64,000 nt of DNA from Pseudomonadota bacterium. Lineage in GTDB: Bacteria > Pseudomonadota > Gammaproteobacteria > Burkholderiales > Burkholderiaceae_B. Positions 8,850 to 17,609 of the stretch are shown here, piece after piece (position 1 is the stretch's first letter; the number at the start of each line of letters is the position of its first letter). Under the pieces are notes generated by a model, which saw nothing but the letters and a program-made list of their open reading frames with translations, did no database searches and was not told the origin of the DNA. Made by a program: the position numbers and the translations under genes. The DNA lies in the NCBI GenBank assembly GCA_023440825.1, contig JAEXRL010000030.1, forward strand, positions 124,001 through 188,000, read 5' to 3'.

Positions 8850-9389
8850 TTGTACTGTCTACCGCTAGCGCTTAGGGTGCTGCTGTGCTCCTGTCTGCTT
8901 ACATTAAACGTGTTTTATGTTGGCATGCTGCATGCAGAATCGCTTAGTCTAGAGCTGCCTCCACCGACTGGAGCAGTGCTCTTGATTGTGGATGGTGCGA
9001 TTAGTCATAAAAATACGCCCACCGCCGCCCATCTGGATATAGGGCTATTTCAATCCTTGCCTATTCATCGCATGCAGACAAGCACGGCAGTGCATGATGG
9101 TATAAGCGTGTTTGAGGGGGTCTTAGCCAGAGATGTGCTGGAGTTGGTGGGGGCGCAGGGCACGGTGGTTGAAGCGCAGGCGTTGAATAACTATAGCGTA
9201 GACATTCCCATCGAGGATTTTCTTAACTATGACGTGCTCCTGGCCACCTCTATGGATGGTAAGCGCTTGCATCCCTCTGATAAGGGACCGCTGTGGATAG
9301 TGTATCCGCGCGATAAGTGGCGGCGTTTACAAGACATTCGATACGATTACCGCTGGGTGTGGCAATTGAATCGGCTCACTGTGAAATAG
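8850..9389 (+). CDS. Small exported molybdopterin-binding-domain protein (sulfite oxidase fold) without the metal cysteine
   Basis: AGGAGG at 8836-8841 points to a TTG start at 8850 (or TTG 8847); the ATG at 8811 has no ribosome binding site. The product is about 179 residues with a signal peptide ending LHA. The mature part carries the outline of the oxidoreductase molybdopterin-binding domain: VDGAISHKN, a T-x-H-D-G-x-x-x-F-x-GV segment and a late PRDKWRRLQDIRYDYRWVWQL. It has no cysteine after the signal peptide, so the usual Cys ligand to molybdenum is missing. It is followed 12 bp later by a kinase and then a regulator, which suggests it serves as, or feeds, their periplasmic sensing module. 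Confidence in the fold is moderate. Confidence 0.75.
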   Translation: MYCLPLALRVLLCSCLLTLNVFYVGMLHAESLSLELPPPTGAVLLIVDGAISHKNTPTAAHLDIGLFQSLPIHRMQTSTAVHDGISVFEGVLARDVLELVGAQGTVVEAQALNNYSVDIPIEDFLNYDVLLATSMDGKRLHPSDKGPLWIVYPRDKWRRLQDIRYDYRWVWQLNRLTVK

Positions 9390-9401
9390 CGGAGTAAGCG
9401 C

Positions 9402-10781
9402 ATGAAATGGAAACGTTCTGGTGTGCTGACTTACGCCATTCCACTGTGCGTCATACTCGTGTTAATCGTTTTGTTGACGCTTACCTTGATACGTTTAGCG
9501 GGGGTGCAGCGGGTGGTGCGTAACAATGTGAACGCCAATATGGTGTGGGTCATCTACCAAGCTCATATAGAAAGTTTAAAGCTCGCCAAGACTGTGCAGC
9601 GTGGCCAGATTGATACTGATATTAATGATGATCTTTTGCACCGTTACCAAATGTGGTTAAGTCGTATTCAGGTCTTGGAAGATGGGCCACAGAGTCGAGC
9701 CTTGCACAATCTGGGTATGGCAGAACTATTGAACGAACAATCCCAGGCTATTGCCAGTCTTGGCGCTGATATGGAGACAAATGAGCAGTTGCTCGGTGTC
9801 TTGGGTCAGTTTGGCGCCCAGCTCCATCGGGCGGCTGGCAAGGCGATGATGGCACAGTGGGAAGAGGAGGGGAGGCGTATTGATACCTATAGAAACACAG
9901 TATTAACCGTGATTTTTTTAATGATAGGTATCTGGGCGGGTAGCATCTTTATCTCTGTGCAACTGTTGCTTACCCTAAAGCGGGTGCGTGACAATGAACG
10001 GGTCAGGCAGCGTGGTATTGAGCTACAAAAACAACTGGAAAACGAACGAAAAATCAGTGACTTGTATCGTAGCTTTGGTTCTATGGTGTCACATCAGTTT
10101 CGTACTCCCTTGGCAATTATCGATGCCACCATGCAAAGGCTGCTACGAGCTAGTGATCGCATGAGTATTGAAGAAATTCGCCACAGAGCGAAGAAGGCAC
10201 GGGAAGCCACTCAGCGTTTAACGCACTTGATCGAAACAATTTTGCACGCAGATCGTTATATGGATCAATTAGAGGCCTTGAGACAAGCCTCCAGCTTGGC
10301 AGCTTTGGCCTCGCAAGCCGTTGCAGAAATGAATCAGTTGTTACCTCATCGGCAGATACTGTTTCAGAGCAGCTCGCCCGAGTCTGTGACGGCCTATTGC
10401 GATCCTGTATTAACTGTACAGATTATTAGCAATCTCTTGTCGAACGCGGTGAAGTATTCCAACGATGATAAGCCTGTGTCTGTCAGGGTTTACAAAGAGG
10501 ATAACTGGGTTTGTTGTGCTGTGCAGGATCAGGGGCCAGGCATTAGTGCTACAGATATGCCACATATTTTTAAACGTTATTTCAGAGCTTGGACAGCCAC
10601 GGATGTGGTGGGAACGGGAATTGGTTTACATATTGCCATGGAGCTAGCCTTGTTGCAGGCAGGGGATGTTCTTGCCCACTCTGAGCAAGGGCATGGCAGT
10701 ACATTCGTTCTGCGTCTCCCTTTTTTTACAGACTCAATGTTATTGCTTGAGCAAGGTTCAGATGCTCAGGAGGTTATCTAA
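9402..10781 (+). CDS. Membrane sensor histidine kinase
   Basis: 459 residues, with GGAG before the ATG. One transmembrane helix covers about residues 9-30 and a second about 164-188, enclosing a helical periplasmic domain of about 130 residues. The cytoplasmic part has the HisKA box VSHQFRTP with the phospho-accepting His231, and an ATPase domain with the N-box NLLSNAVKYS, DQGPGIS and GTGIGL. It would autophosphorylate and pass phosphate to the regulator that begins directly after its stop codon. The periplasmic domain matches no sensor family I recognise; given its neighbour, it may read the state of the molybdopterin-domain protein. Confidence 0.9.
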   Translation: MKWKRSGVLTYAIPLCVILVLIVLLTLTLIRLAGVQRVVRNNVNANMVWVIYQAHIESLKLAKTVQRGQIDTDINDDLLHRYQMWLSRIQVLEDGPQSRALHNLGMAELLNEQSQAIASLGADMETNEQLLGVLGQFGAQLHRAAGKAMMAQWEEEGRRIDTYRNTVLTVIFLMIGIWAGSIFISVQLLLTLKRVRDNERVRQRGIELQKQLENERKISDLYRSFGSMVSHQFRTPLAIIDATMQRLLRASDRMSIEEIRHRAKKAREATQRLTHLIETILHADRYMDQLEALRQASSLAALASQAVAEMNQLLPHRQILFQSSSPESVTAYCDPVLTVQIISNLLSNAVKYSNDDKPVSVRVYKEDNWVCCAVQDQGPGISATDMPHIFKRYFRAWTATDVVGTGIGLHIAMELALLQAGDVLAHSEQGHGSTFVLRLPFFTDSMLLLEQGSDAQEVI

Positions 10782-11849
10782 GTGTCACTTATAAAGGGGG
10801 GGCAGACGGCCAACATTTTGTGGGTCGAGGATGATCAGGACATGCGTGAGATTTTGGCGGATGAGCTAAAGGATGCGGGTTATACCGTCATGCAATGTCG
10901 TAACGGACAAGAGGCATATGAGGCTCTGGAGCATTTTCGAGCCGACCTGATATTGTGTGATATCACAATGCCAGTTATGGATGGCTATGAACTACTGCGT
11001 CTGGTTCGGGAAGCGAGAACCGAACTGTCCGATGTTCCCTTTGTGTTTTTAAGTGCACAAGATGGCTCCTTTCAAATTAGTCAGGGAAAGTATGCAGGAG
11101 CGGATGATTATCTGGTGAAGCCAGTTAACTTCGATTTAATGCTGGCAACTGTGGCCGCTCGCATACGACAGGTGCGTCGCATACGGCAGCAATTGGGACA
11201 ACAAGCGATTCCTGAAGCCGTCATGGATCAGTTGCCCGTGAATGCAGGCGGGCCTGTATTTCAAAGTTTGGGACGCATGTTCAATCTCATCACTTCAGGT
11301 ATTGTTTTGCTGGATGGGGAAGGTCGGGCTTTGTTTGCCAATATTGCCGCCCAGCGTTTGCTACTGGATTGTGCTGATTCGTGGGTAGAGGGCCTATTCA
11401 AAGAGAGGGGGGCCGTGGGGGTAGGCAAGGGCTCTAGCGCGATACGTGCGGCGTTACGTGCAGGTTTAAAAGGCAAGGACTACACAGAGTATTTGTCCTT
11501 GTCTCGACGTGACGGGCAGCGTGATTTGCTGGTTACGGTATGTTCTTTGGATGCAAGCGATGGTGCTCACGATGCGCCTTCTGCTGCCCTGTTTATCTCA
11601 GCCAGTGAACGTGATGCTTTGGCACCGTTAAAAGCGCTGGAGGCCATGTTTCAGTTAACCCCTGCCGAGGGTCGTATTGCGTGGGCATTTGCTCAGGGTT
11701 TAAGACCCGAGAAAATAGCGGATATCCACGGTATATCCTTAACGACGGTAGCTTTTCATAAACGTAATATTTTTCAAAAAACACATACGAATCGACAGGC
11801 TGATCTGGTTGCCTTGTTGTTGACCTTACCTGCTGCACTGGATTCTTAG
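10782..11849 (+). CDS. Response regulator with receiver, PAS-like and LuxR-type DNA-binding domains
   Basis: 355 residues, starting with GTG directly after the kinase stop codon, which implies translational coupling. The receiver domain (about 12-130) has the acidic pair in VEDDQD, phospho-acceptor Asp60 in LCDITMP, and Lys in LVKP. Residues about 160-280 look PAS-like (ITSGIVLLDGEGRALFANIAAQ). The last 65 residues form a LuxR-type helix-turn-helix (LTPAEGRIAWAFAQGL then ISLTTVAFHKRNIF). It probably controls the divergent promoter region upstream or the envelope genes downstream; that target is inferred. Confidence 0.9.
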   Translation: MSLIKGGQTANILWVEDDQDMREILADELKDAGYTVMQCRNGQEAYEALEHFRADLILCDITMPVMDGYELLRLVREARTELSDVPFVFLSAQDGSFQISQGKYAGADDYLVKPVNFDLMLATVAARIRQVRRIRQQLGQQAIPEAVMDQLPVNAGGPVFQSLGRMFNLITSGIVLLDGEGRALFANIAAQRLLLDCADSWVEGLFKERGAVGVGKGSSAIRAALRAGLKGKDYTEYLSLSRRDGQRDLLVTVCSLDASDGAHDAPSAALFISASERDALAPLKALEAMFQLTPAEGRIAWAFAQGLRPEKIADIHGISLTTVAFHKRNIFQKTHTNRQADLVALLLTLPAALDS

Positions 11850-11960
11850 CTGCCTTAGCTTGCCAGTCTGTTTGCACGGTTTCGCGCATCTGCGCTTTGG
11901 CTACGATAAGCCATATTGTGCAGGCATAGTGCCTTTGCGAACTCATAGCGGGAGTTGTGT

Positions 11961-12953
11961 ATGTGGGATTTTAGTTTAGCCCGATCCATGTCAATCATGG
12001 TGCAAACCTTGCCATTTATAGGTTTGCGCTGCTTGGTATATTTTGGCATTACGCTAGGCTATATCATATTGACAGGTATAGGTGCTGGAGTCGGCTGGGC
12101 TATAGGTGGCCTGGGCAGCGAGGGCTTTCAGGCCTCAGCTACCTTTTGGGGGGGTGCAGCCGGCTTTGGATTGTCGGCAGGCATCGTGTATTTTTTGCGC
12201 GAATACATACTGTATATGGTGAAAGCTGGGCATATTGCTGTCATGGTGCAGTTGTTAAATGGCCAAGGCATACCTGCAGGTAAATCCCAGATTCATTACG
12301 CTTCGACTCAGGTAAAAGCACGCTTTGCCCAAGCCAATGTGTTGTTCGTAATGGACCAAATCATCAAAGGCGTAGTAAGGGCGATAACGGGTTTGGTCCA
12401 AGGCGTAGGTAGTTTGCTGCCCATTCCTGGTGTTAGCCAGTTAATGGGTGTGGTGCGTGCTTTCTTAAAAGTGGCCGTTGGCCTAGTCGATGAAGTCATA
12501 CTGGCTTATGCGATTCATACACAAAGCCACAATCCATGGGTATCAGCCCGCACGGCTTTGGTGCTGTATGCGCAAAATGGTTCTGCTATGCTGAAAAATG
12601 CGGCGTGGTTAACCTTAATTACCTATGGCTTATCCGCGCTTGTTTTCCTTGTCATACTCGCGCCCGCAGCAGCCCTTGTGTATTTTATGCCCGGTACGGG
12701 ATCAGCTAGTGGAGTAGTTTTTGCTTTGCTATTTGCCTGGGCGCTGAAGGCGGCTATTTTAGAGCCCTTTGCCTTAGCTTGTTTGTTGCAAGCTTATTTT
12801 CACGTGACGCAAGATCAAACGCCTGATGCTGTTTGGGAAAGTCGTCTTGAGAGTGGTTCACGTAAATTTGCGCAACTGAAGGATAAAGCGAGTAGTTGGG
12901 GCACTCGTCCACACACTACAACTACCGTAACCCCGAATAGCCAAGCGGAGTAA
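11961..12953 (+). CDS. Polytopic membrane protein of unknown function
   Basis: 330 residues. The ATG at 11961 has GGGAG at 11950-11954; a TTG six bases earlier is less likely. About five hydrophobic helices are visible: near residues 20-45 (YFGITLGYIILTGIG), 52-72, a long amphipathic middle, 210-245 (LSALVFLVILAPAAALVYF) and 250-280. Glycine-rich stretches such as GAGVGWAIGGLGSEGF occur near the N-terminus. The C-terminal tail is charged and cytoplasmic or periplasmic. It begins 111 bp after the response regulator and is followed 2 bp later by an exported protein, so these two form one unit. I do not recognise the family. Confidence 0.8.
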   Translation: MWDFSLARSMSIMVQTLPFIGLRCLVYFGITLGYIILTGIGAGVGWAIGGLGSEGFQASATFWGGAAGFGLSAGIVYFLREYILYMVKAGHIAVMVQLLNGQGIPAGKSQIHYASTQVKARFAQANVLFVMDQIIKGVVRAITGLVQGVGSLLPIPGVSQLMGVVRAFLKVAVGLVDEVILAYAIHTQSHNPWVSARTALVLYAQNGSAMLKNAAWLTLITYGLSALVFLVILAPAAALVYFMPGTGSASGVVFALLFAWALKAAILEPFALACLLQAYFHVTQDQTPDAVWESRLESGSRKFAQLKDKASSWGTRPHTTTTVTPNSQAE

Positions 12954-12955
12954 GC

Positions 12956-13897
12956 ATGAAAGCAAGCCTTGTGGTGTGTGGTTTGAGTGCTGTATTACTG
13001 GTTCAGCCAGTCAAGGCGAGTCAGGGCTCGGAGCAGGCTTTGGCGCAGTTTAGCGTCCATGCCAAACGTTTTGTTCAAGAGCCTGGTTATACGAGCAAAG
13101 ACGTCGACACCTTGATACCTGCTGCGTACTACTCATCAGCTAACTTCCCACATGCGCCATCGGCGGTGGGCTTACCCGATGCAGACCTAGATGCTGTAAC
13201 GCGATCTGTGTTGCTGCTGGAGTCACTAGAGTCTCGTTTGCCGCATGTACGTTACCAGATTTCCTACAGCATCGAAACCGCCCCAGACTTGCCAGAGTTG
13301 CGGCAGGACTATGTAGAGATCAGGCGTTATAACCTGGGGCCAGCCAGACGCGCTGATGTATTGAATTACCTTGCTCCTGAACAAGTTGGCGATCCAGAGC
13401 ACTTTGGCGTGGGGCCGCATATTAGTTGGCGTTTTGTTCTGGCACCCATTATGGGCCTGTCTGCCAATCTGATGTATGCGAGTCGCCGAGAGCTATCTGA
13501 TGAACAGGCACAGCAAGACAGTTGTTTTGGTGAGCCGTGCTTGTCCTTGATTTCGGCACGTGCTAGCGAAGCTGATTGGGTTGCGATTGAGCCAGCAGTA
13601 CTGCCTGAGGCCAGTTACGATGCTTACGACGAGTTTGATTTGGCACGTCCTGCTCGTGCTCTCGAAGAGCTGTGGCGAACCCTGACGGTAGGTGGACTAG
13701 ATACCATGCCTTATGTTCATGGCGAGCCACAGTTTGTGTTTATCGTTTCCCATAATATCGATGGCCAAGAAACATCGTCTCAGGCATGGCTAAAACAAAA
13801 AAGCGTGCTAGATGATTCAATGGCTGAAATCTGGATACAGCGGCAGCAGTTAGATCAAGCTCAGGCACAGTTTTACCAGCACTTGCTGATGCCTTAA
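12956..13897 (+). CDS. Exported protein of unknown function
   Basis: 313 residues with a signal peptide (MKASLVVCGLSAVLLVQPVKA). GGAG overlaps the end of the preceding membrane-protein gene, indicating co-transcription. The mature protein is acidic, with several conserved-looking stretches (YQISYSIETAPDLPELRQDY, HFGVGPHISWRFVLAP) and one likely disulfide (CFGEPC). No enzyme motif is evident. Because it is coupled to a membrane protein and followed by a lipoprotein, a role in the cell envelope is plausible but unproven. Confidence 0.8.
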   Translation: MKASLVVCGLSAVLLVQPVKASQGSEQALAQFSVHAKRFVQEPGYTSKDVDTLIPAAYYSSANFPHAPSAVGLPDADLDAVTRSVLLLESLESRLPHVRYQISYSIETAPDLPELRQDYVEIRRYNLGPARRADVLNYLAPEQVGDPEHFGVGPHISWRFVLAPIMGLSANLMYASRRELSDEQAQQDSCFGEPCLSLISARASEADWVAIEPAVLPEASYDAYDEFDLARPARALEELWRTLTVGGLDTMPYVHGEPQFVFIVSHNIDGQETSSQAWLKQKSVLDDSMAEIWIQRQQLDQAQAQFYQHLLMP

Positions 13898-13922
13898 GCC
13901 GTTCTTAGTCTGGGAGTAAAAC

Positions 13923-14510
13923 ATGGCTAGTAGACGAGACAAGGTGATCCCGTACCTTAAGGTAGCCGGTTTGCGTAGGGTGCTAATCAGTACGGTATGT
14001 TGTGTTATGAGTGGGTGTGCCAGCATGTCGGGTAAAGATTGTCTGAGCACGAACTGGCAAGATCAAGGTTATCGGGATGGGCGTATGGGCTTTGCACTCT
14101 CACGTCTTCAAGATCATCGCCAAGCATGCCAGAAAGTAGGCATCAATCCAGATGCGGCGTACTATCAGACGGGATACGACGTAGGTATTCAAGAGTATTG
14201 CACACCAGCCAATGCCATACGTGAAGGGCGTTTGGGTAGAAGTTATCAGCACTCTTGCCCCATGAACGTAGAGCGCGAATTCCTGAGCTATTATGAGCGC
14301 GGATATTGGGCCTATCGTTCCCAACAAAAGCTGGACGGCTTGCATCGTGAGATGAGCCAGACACAAAGTCGTTTAGACAAAGAAACTAATCACGATCAGC
14401 GCCAAACATTGCGTCGGGAACTGCGTGAGTTGGATCAACAGCTAAAACGGGCTCGTGACGAGCTGAACGATGCTGAGCGACGTTTACAGTTAGATAGCCT
14501 GCGATGGTAA
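13923..14510 (+). CDS. DUF2799-type lipoprotein
   Basis: 195 residues; GGGAG at 13912-13916 supports the ATG. A long positive N-terminus leads to a lipobox (VMSGC), so it is probably a lipid-anchored envelope protein. The mature part has the pattern of DUF2799 proteins: repeated D-x-G-Y-x-x-G-x-x-G units (DQGYRDGRMG, YYQTGYDVGIQEYC, FLSYYERGYW) and spaced cysteines. The last 60 residues are a charged coiled coil (RQTLRRELRELDQQLKRARD). Function of the family is unknown. It lies 25 bp after the exported protein, in the same unit. Confidence 0.8.
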   Translation: MASRRDKVIPYLKVAGLRRVLISTVCCVMSGCASMSGKDCLSTNWQDQGYRDGRMGFALSRLQDHRQACQKVGINPDAAYYQTGYDVGIQEYCTPANAIREGRLGRSYQHSCPMNVEREFLSYYERGYWAYRSQQKLDGLHREMSQTQSRLDKETNHDQRQTLRRELRELDQQLKRARDELNDAERRLQLDSLRW

Positions 14511-14627
14511 ACGGGGCTAGCCCTTCTGTTTGAGCCAGCGCAAAGCAGCGTGGATTAAGTGCAGTGTGATACGGTGGATCTGGGTACACTAGGCGATGCG
14601 GCTCGTTTTCTGAGTATTGGATAATTC

Positions 14628-15137
14628 ATGATTGCTTTAATAATTGCGGCTCTAGTGGGCTTATATGCGGTGTATGTGCTGGTTCGTTCGGGGGGGCAGT
14701 TGTTTGGTGTGGAGGCTCTTGTCCCAGAGCAAAAAAAACGGGCGTGGCGCCAGGGGCTTATCGCTGCGCTAGCGCTGTTATTGTGTGTATTCTGGTACAA
14801 GCAGGTCTACAACGGTGAGGCAGCTCAGAAGGCACGGTTTGAGGCCCTGCAACACACACGTTGTACAGATGTGCTTGAGGCGTACAAGGCAGCACAAATA
14901 CTAGTGAAAGAAGCCAGTAAGGACAGCTATAGCTTGGCCTTTACCTTTGTGCCAACTCATCAATCGAAAGTATTAAGCCCATGCGAGTTTTTCATCGAGG
15001 CATCGGCTGACCGGGTGAGCTTGGCGACGGGCGTAAGCGATAAAGCCTTGTTTGCAGCACAGCTTAGTTATGACAAGAGCAACGACGCTTGGAAACTGCA
15101 GGATTTACAGTGGCAGCAGCCCACGTCAGAACCTTGA
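14628..15137 (+). CDS. Small membrane-anchored protein of unknown function
   Basis: 169 residues. Two hydrophobic helices, about residues 2-20 and 45-62, are joined by a basic loop (PEQKKRAWRQG). The C-terminal 100 residues are soluble, probably periplasmic, with two cysteines (TRCTDV and SPCEFF) that could pair. The soluble part reads like a small alpha/beta domain (FTFVPTHQSKV, AAQLSYDKSNDAWKLQDLQW). No family is recognised. It may belong to the envelope-gene series that starts at 11961, although a 117-bp gap separates it. Confidence 0.7.
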   Translation: MIALIIAALVGLYAVYVLVRSGGQLFGVEALVPEQKKRAWRQGLIAALALLLCVFWYKQVYNGEAAQKARFEALQHTRCTDVLEAYKAAQILVKEASKDSYSLAFTFVPTHQSKVLSPCEFFIEASADRVSLATGVSDKALFAAQLSYDKSNDAWKLQDLQWQQPTSEP

Positions 15138-15142
15138 GCTTG

Positions 15143-16240
15143 TTATGTTTTAAGTACGCTCACCGCTTGCACTGGACGACGCGCTGAGTACGGCAGGCTG
15201 GCAGCATAACCAAAGCGCATAACGATATTCGGGCGTAGGTTTGGGGTGCCAAGTAACTGAGCCAGCTCTTGGCGCAAAGAGGGCACCTCGGTGGCTTGGT
15301 TTACAAAGGCTGTTTTTAGGCCCAGATTAGTGGCGGCCAGCGAAAACCGTTGACAGGCTTGACCGGCCAAAGCCCAGTATTGTGGTGAGTTTTGTTCAGC
15401 CACAAAGATAGCCAAGCCAGCAGAACTATTAATATGAGCGGCGTATTTATTGCTTTCCTGATCGGCATTAAAAAACAAATCGAAAGCATGCCGGCCTATG
15501 CTTTGGGGCATAACGGGGTTAGCGCTACAGGCGCTGTAAAGGCCGTCTTTGTAGTGCAATGCAACTTTAGGGTTAAAGCGCAGCCAGAGCTTGAGTTCGT
15601 TCATGAAGGCAGCGTCTCGCATTTGCAGGTCATTGCCTGCGATGACCAGGTCGCGTACCTGGCTCATTAGCGTGCCCGCTTCGAGCAGAAACAGGTGTAC
15701 GCCAGTAAGGCTGGCTGCTTGTTCTAGTGACAGGAGTTGGGCTTTGCTTAAGGCCTGGCCAGAATACAGGCTACGGGTTGATTGACGAGATGGTATGGCA
15801 CTGAGCAAAGGGTCAGCCACTGCTTTTGTATTTTTATACCTAAAGTGGATATGCCCATTACTATGGATATCGACGTGGCCCGCTAAACCACTGCTGCTGG
15901 CTGCGATACGCAAGTTTTCGGCAGCGCATCCCAAGCTTGCATACACATGATGATCGTCTGGGTCGACCACGGCTGTACGCCGAGTAAGGTCAGGCACGAT
16001 GGCAATGTGTTGAGCACTGAGCTTAAAGAGCCAAGGCTGAGTATTATGCCCATTTGCAGCCAGCGAGGCATAACGTAGGACTTCGTGAATGGGGGCATCA
16101 AGAGTGAGTGGACGGCGTAGTGCGTGCTGATAGCGCGAGTAGCTGTCTGGACTGCCGCAGGCGTGTCGCCAGGTGATGGCTCCGCCCGCTGCCAAGGCTG
16201 CGCTGGCTCCGAGTCCGGCAATAAAATGACGTCGTTGCAT
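15143..16240 (-). CDS. Tat-exported nitroreductase-family flavoprotein (Acg-like)
   Basis: Starting at 16240 gives 365 residues that begin with a twin-arginine signal (MQRRHFIAGLGASAALAAGG), which decides the start although no clear ribosome binding site precedes it. The body looks like the diverged two-half FMN nitroreductases related to Acg: ASLAANGHNTQPWLFKL near the start, a PSRQSTRSLY motif in the middle, and LGTPNLRPNIVMRFGYA near the end. Such proteins bind FMN but are often poor enzymes. Tat export implies the flavin is inserted before the folded protein crosses to the periplasm. It converges on the small membrane protein and diverges from speG. Confidence 0.8.
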   Translation of the reverse strand: MQRRHFIAGLGASAALAAGGAITWRHACGSPDSYSRYQHALRRPLTLDAPIHEVLRYASLAANGHNTQPWLFKLSAQHIAIVPDLTRRTAVVDPDDHHVYASLGCAAENLRIAASSSGLAGHVDIHSNGHIHFRYKNTKAVADPLLSAIPSRQSTRSLYSGQALSKAQLLSLEQAASLTGVHLFLLEAGTLMSQVRDLVIAGNDLQMRDAAFMNELKLWLRFNPKVALHYKDGLYSACSANPVMPQSIGRHAFDLFFNADQESNKYAAHINSSAGLAIFVAEQNSPQYWALAGQACQRFSLAATNLGLKTAFVNQATEVPSLRQELAQLLGTPNLRPNIVMRFGYAASLPYSARRPVQAVSVLKT

Positions 16241-16457
16241 GGGGGGCTGATTACGGTTTAGTGTATTGTTACATGATAAAATTTCAAGCAGATGACTGTG
16301 GTGCACGTTGGCATGGGCTAGATGGGAAGTGGCCACTGCAACACACAGCGTAGCGTGCATATAGCTTAAGGGCTTACCGGGCTTTTGTGTGTAGGGAATG
16401 GCCTGTTAGATCGCACAGGTTCCCATGCTTAGGTAGGCATAACACTATGGAAATACG

Positions 16458-17015
16458 ATGTCTACAAGCACTGCTGATGTACGTTTGCGTCCCTTGGAAC
16501 GCGAAGATTTGTATTTTGTGCATCAACTGGATAACAACGCCAGTATTATGCGTTATTGGTTCGAGGAGCCTTTTGAGGCCTTTGCCGAGTTAAGCGCTCT
16601 TTACGATGCACACGTGCACGATCAAGGTGAACGGCGCTTCGTGATCGAATACAGTAATGAAAAAGCGGGCTTGGTGGAATTGGTGGAAATTGACTATGTA
16701 CACCGTCGGGCCGAGTTCCAGATCATCGTTGCCCCCGATTATCAAGGGAAGGGACTGGCCTCTGCAGCAACCAAGCTAGCCTTGGATTACGGGTTTAGCG
16801 TCCTGAATTTATACAAGCTTTATCTGCTGGTAGACAAAGAGAACCATAAAGCTATTCATATCTATAGCAAGCTGGGCTTCAACATAGAGGGTGAATTAAA
16901 GCACGAGTTTTTTGTGCAGGGTCAGTATCGTGATGCCGTGCGCATGTGCTTGTTTCAGCAAGATTACTTGGCGTCCTCGGTGGGGCAGCCGGGTCAGCAC
17001 GTGTTTGTAGACTAA
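16458..17015 (+). CDS. speG: Spermidine N1-acetyltransferase SpeG
   Basis: 185 residues, a GNAT-fold enzyme that transfers acetyl from acetyl-CoA to spermidine or spermine and detoxifies excess polyamine. Long stretches closely resemble enterobacterial SpeG as I remember it: LRPLEREDLYFVHQLDNNAS, RYWFEEP, KAGLVELVEIDYVHRRAEFQ and LYKLYLLVDKENHKAIHIY. The acetyl-CoA loop reads QGKGLA. The C-terminal 15 residues diverge. It is a single gene with its own 217-bp upstream region and no polyamine genes around it. The closeness to the enteric protein may reflect transfer or strong conservation. Confidence 0.93.
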   Translation: MSTSTADVRLRPLEREDLYFVHQLDNNASIMRYWFEEPFEAFAELSALYDAHVHDQGERRFVIEYSNEKAGLVELVEIDYVHRRAEFQIIVAPDYQGKGLASAATKLALDYGFSVLNLYKLYLLVDKENHKAIHIYSKLGFNIEGELKHEFFVQGQYRDAVRMCLFQQDYLASSVGQPGQHVFVD

Positions 17016-17018
17016 GGC

Positions 17019-17609
17019 TTAGCCAGTGCTGAGCTGTTTTTGGCAGTAAGTCAGGTAAATGCGGGCAAGGCTCAGGCTTAGGCTGCCTACCGCCGCCCCC
17101 GCCAAGATGTCTATGGGATAGTGATGCGCGGCCAGTATGCTACATACAGTTCCCACGACACCATAGCTCACCAGAGCAAGTCTATGACTGGTTTTAGTCG
17201 TGTAGGGCCAAAATAGCAAAATCAACATGACAGCAAGAGCACTGCCCAGAGACGGCATACTATAGCCGCCCAGGGGGAAGGTGGTGTGTGAGTGACTGCT
17301 ATAAATGCTTCCGGGGCCAGGCAGAGCCAGCAGGTGCTGCAGGCTCACACTTAAGCAAATAATAAAGGCCGTGCTTAATAAAAGCGGCATCAGCACACCC
17401 CGTAGCTGTTCGATAATTTCTGTGCGATGCAAGCGCCGTGCGTGCATGTAACGGGCAAACAAGATAAGCACCACAGCAGCCATGAACACAAATCCATACA
17501 GCCAGCTCAAGCCATTCCATAGTGTGTGCAGTTGGTTTGGCAGCAAAGTGTGTAAAACGCGAGATAGGGGTTCATTTAAGCTGACCCACCAATGCAAGGG
17601 ACTTTCCAC
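17019..17609 (-). CDS. PAP2-superfamily membrane protein with an incomplete active site
   Basis: 196 residues from a GTG start with AGGAG seven bases upstream on the minus strand. About five transmembrane helices are visible. The phosphatidic-acid-phosphatase fold is suggested by GGYSMPSLGSALAV and by AAHHYPIDILAGAAVG, which carries the H-x-x-x-D dyad. However, the usual PSGH signature reads PSLGSA without its histidine, and the N-terminal K-x6-RP motif is not seen. It may be a diverged undecaprenyl- or lipid-phosphate phosphatase, or a binding protein on that fold. It ends 3 bp from the convergent speG gene. Confidence 0.75.
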   Translation of the reverse strand: MESPLHWWVSLNEPLSRVLHTLLPNQLHTLWNGLSWLYGFVFMAAVVLILFARYMHARRLHRTEIIEQLRGVLMPLLLSTAFIICLSVSLQHLLALPGPGSIYSSHSHTTFPLGGYSMPSLGSALAVMLILLFWPYTTKTSHRLALVSYGVVGTVCSILAAHHYPIDILAGAAVGSLSLSLARIYLTYCQKQLSTG

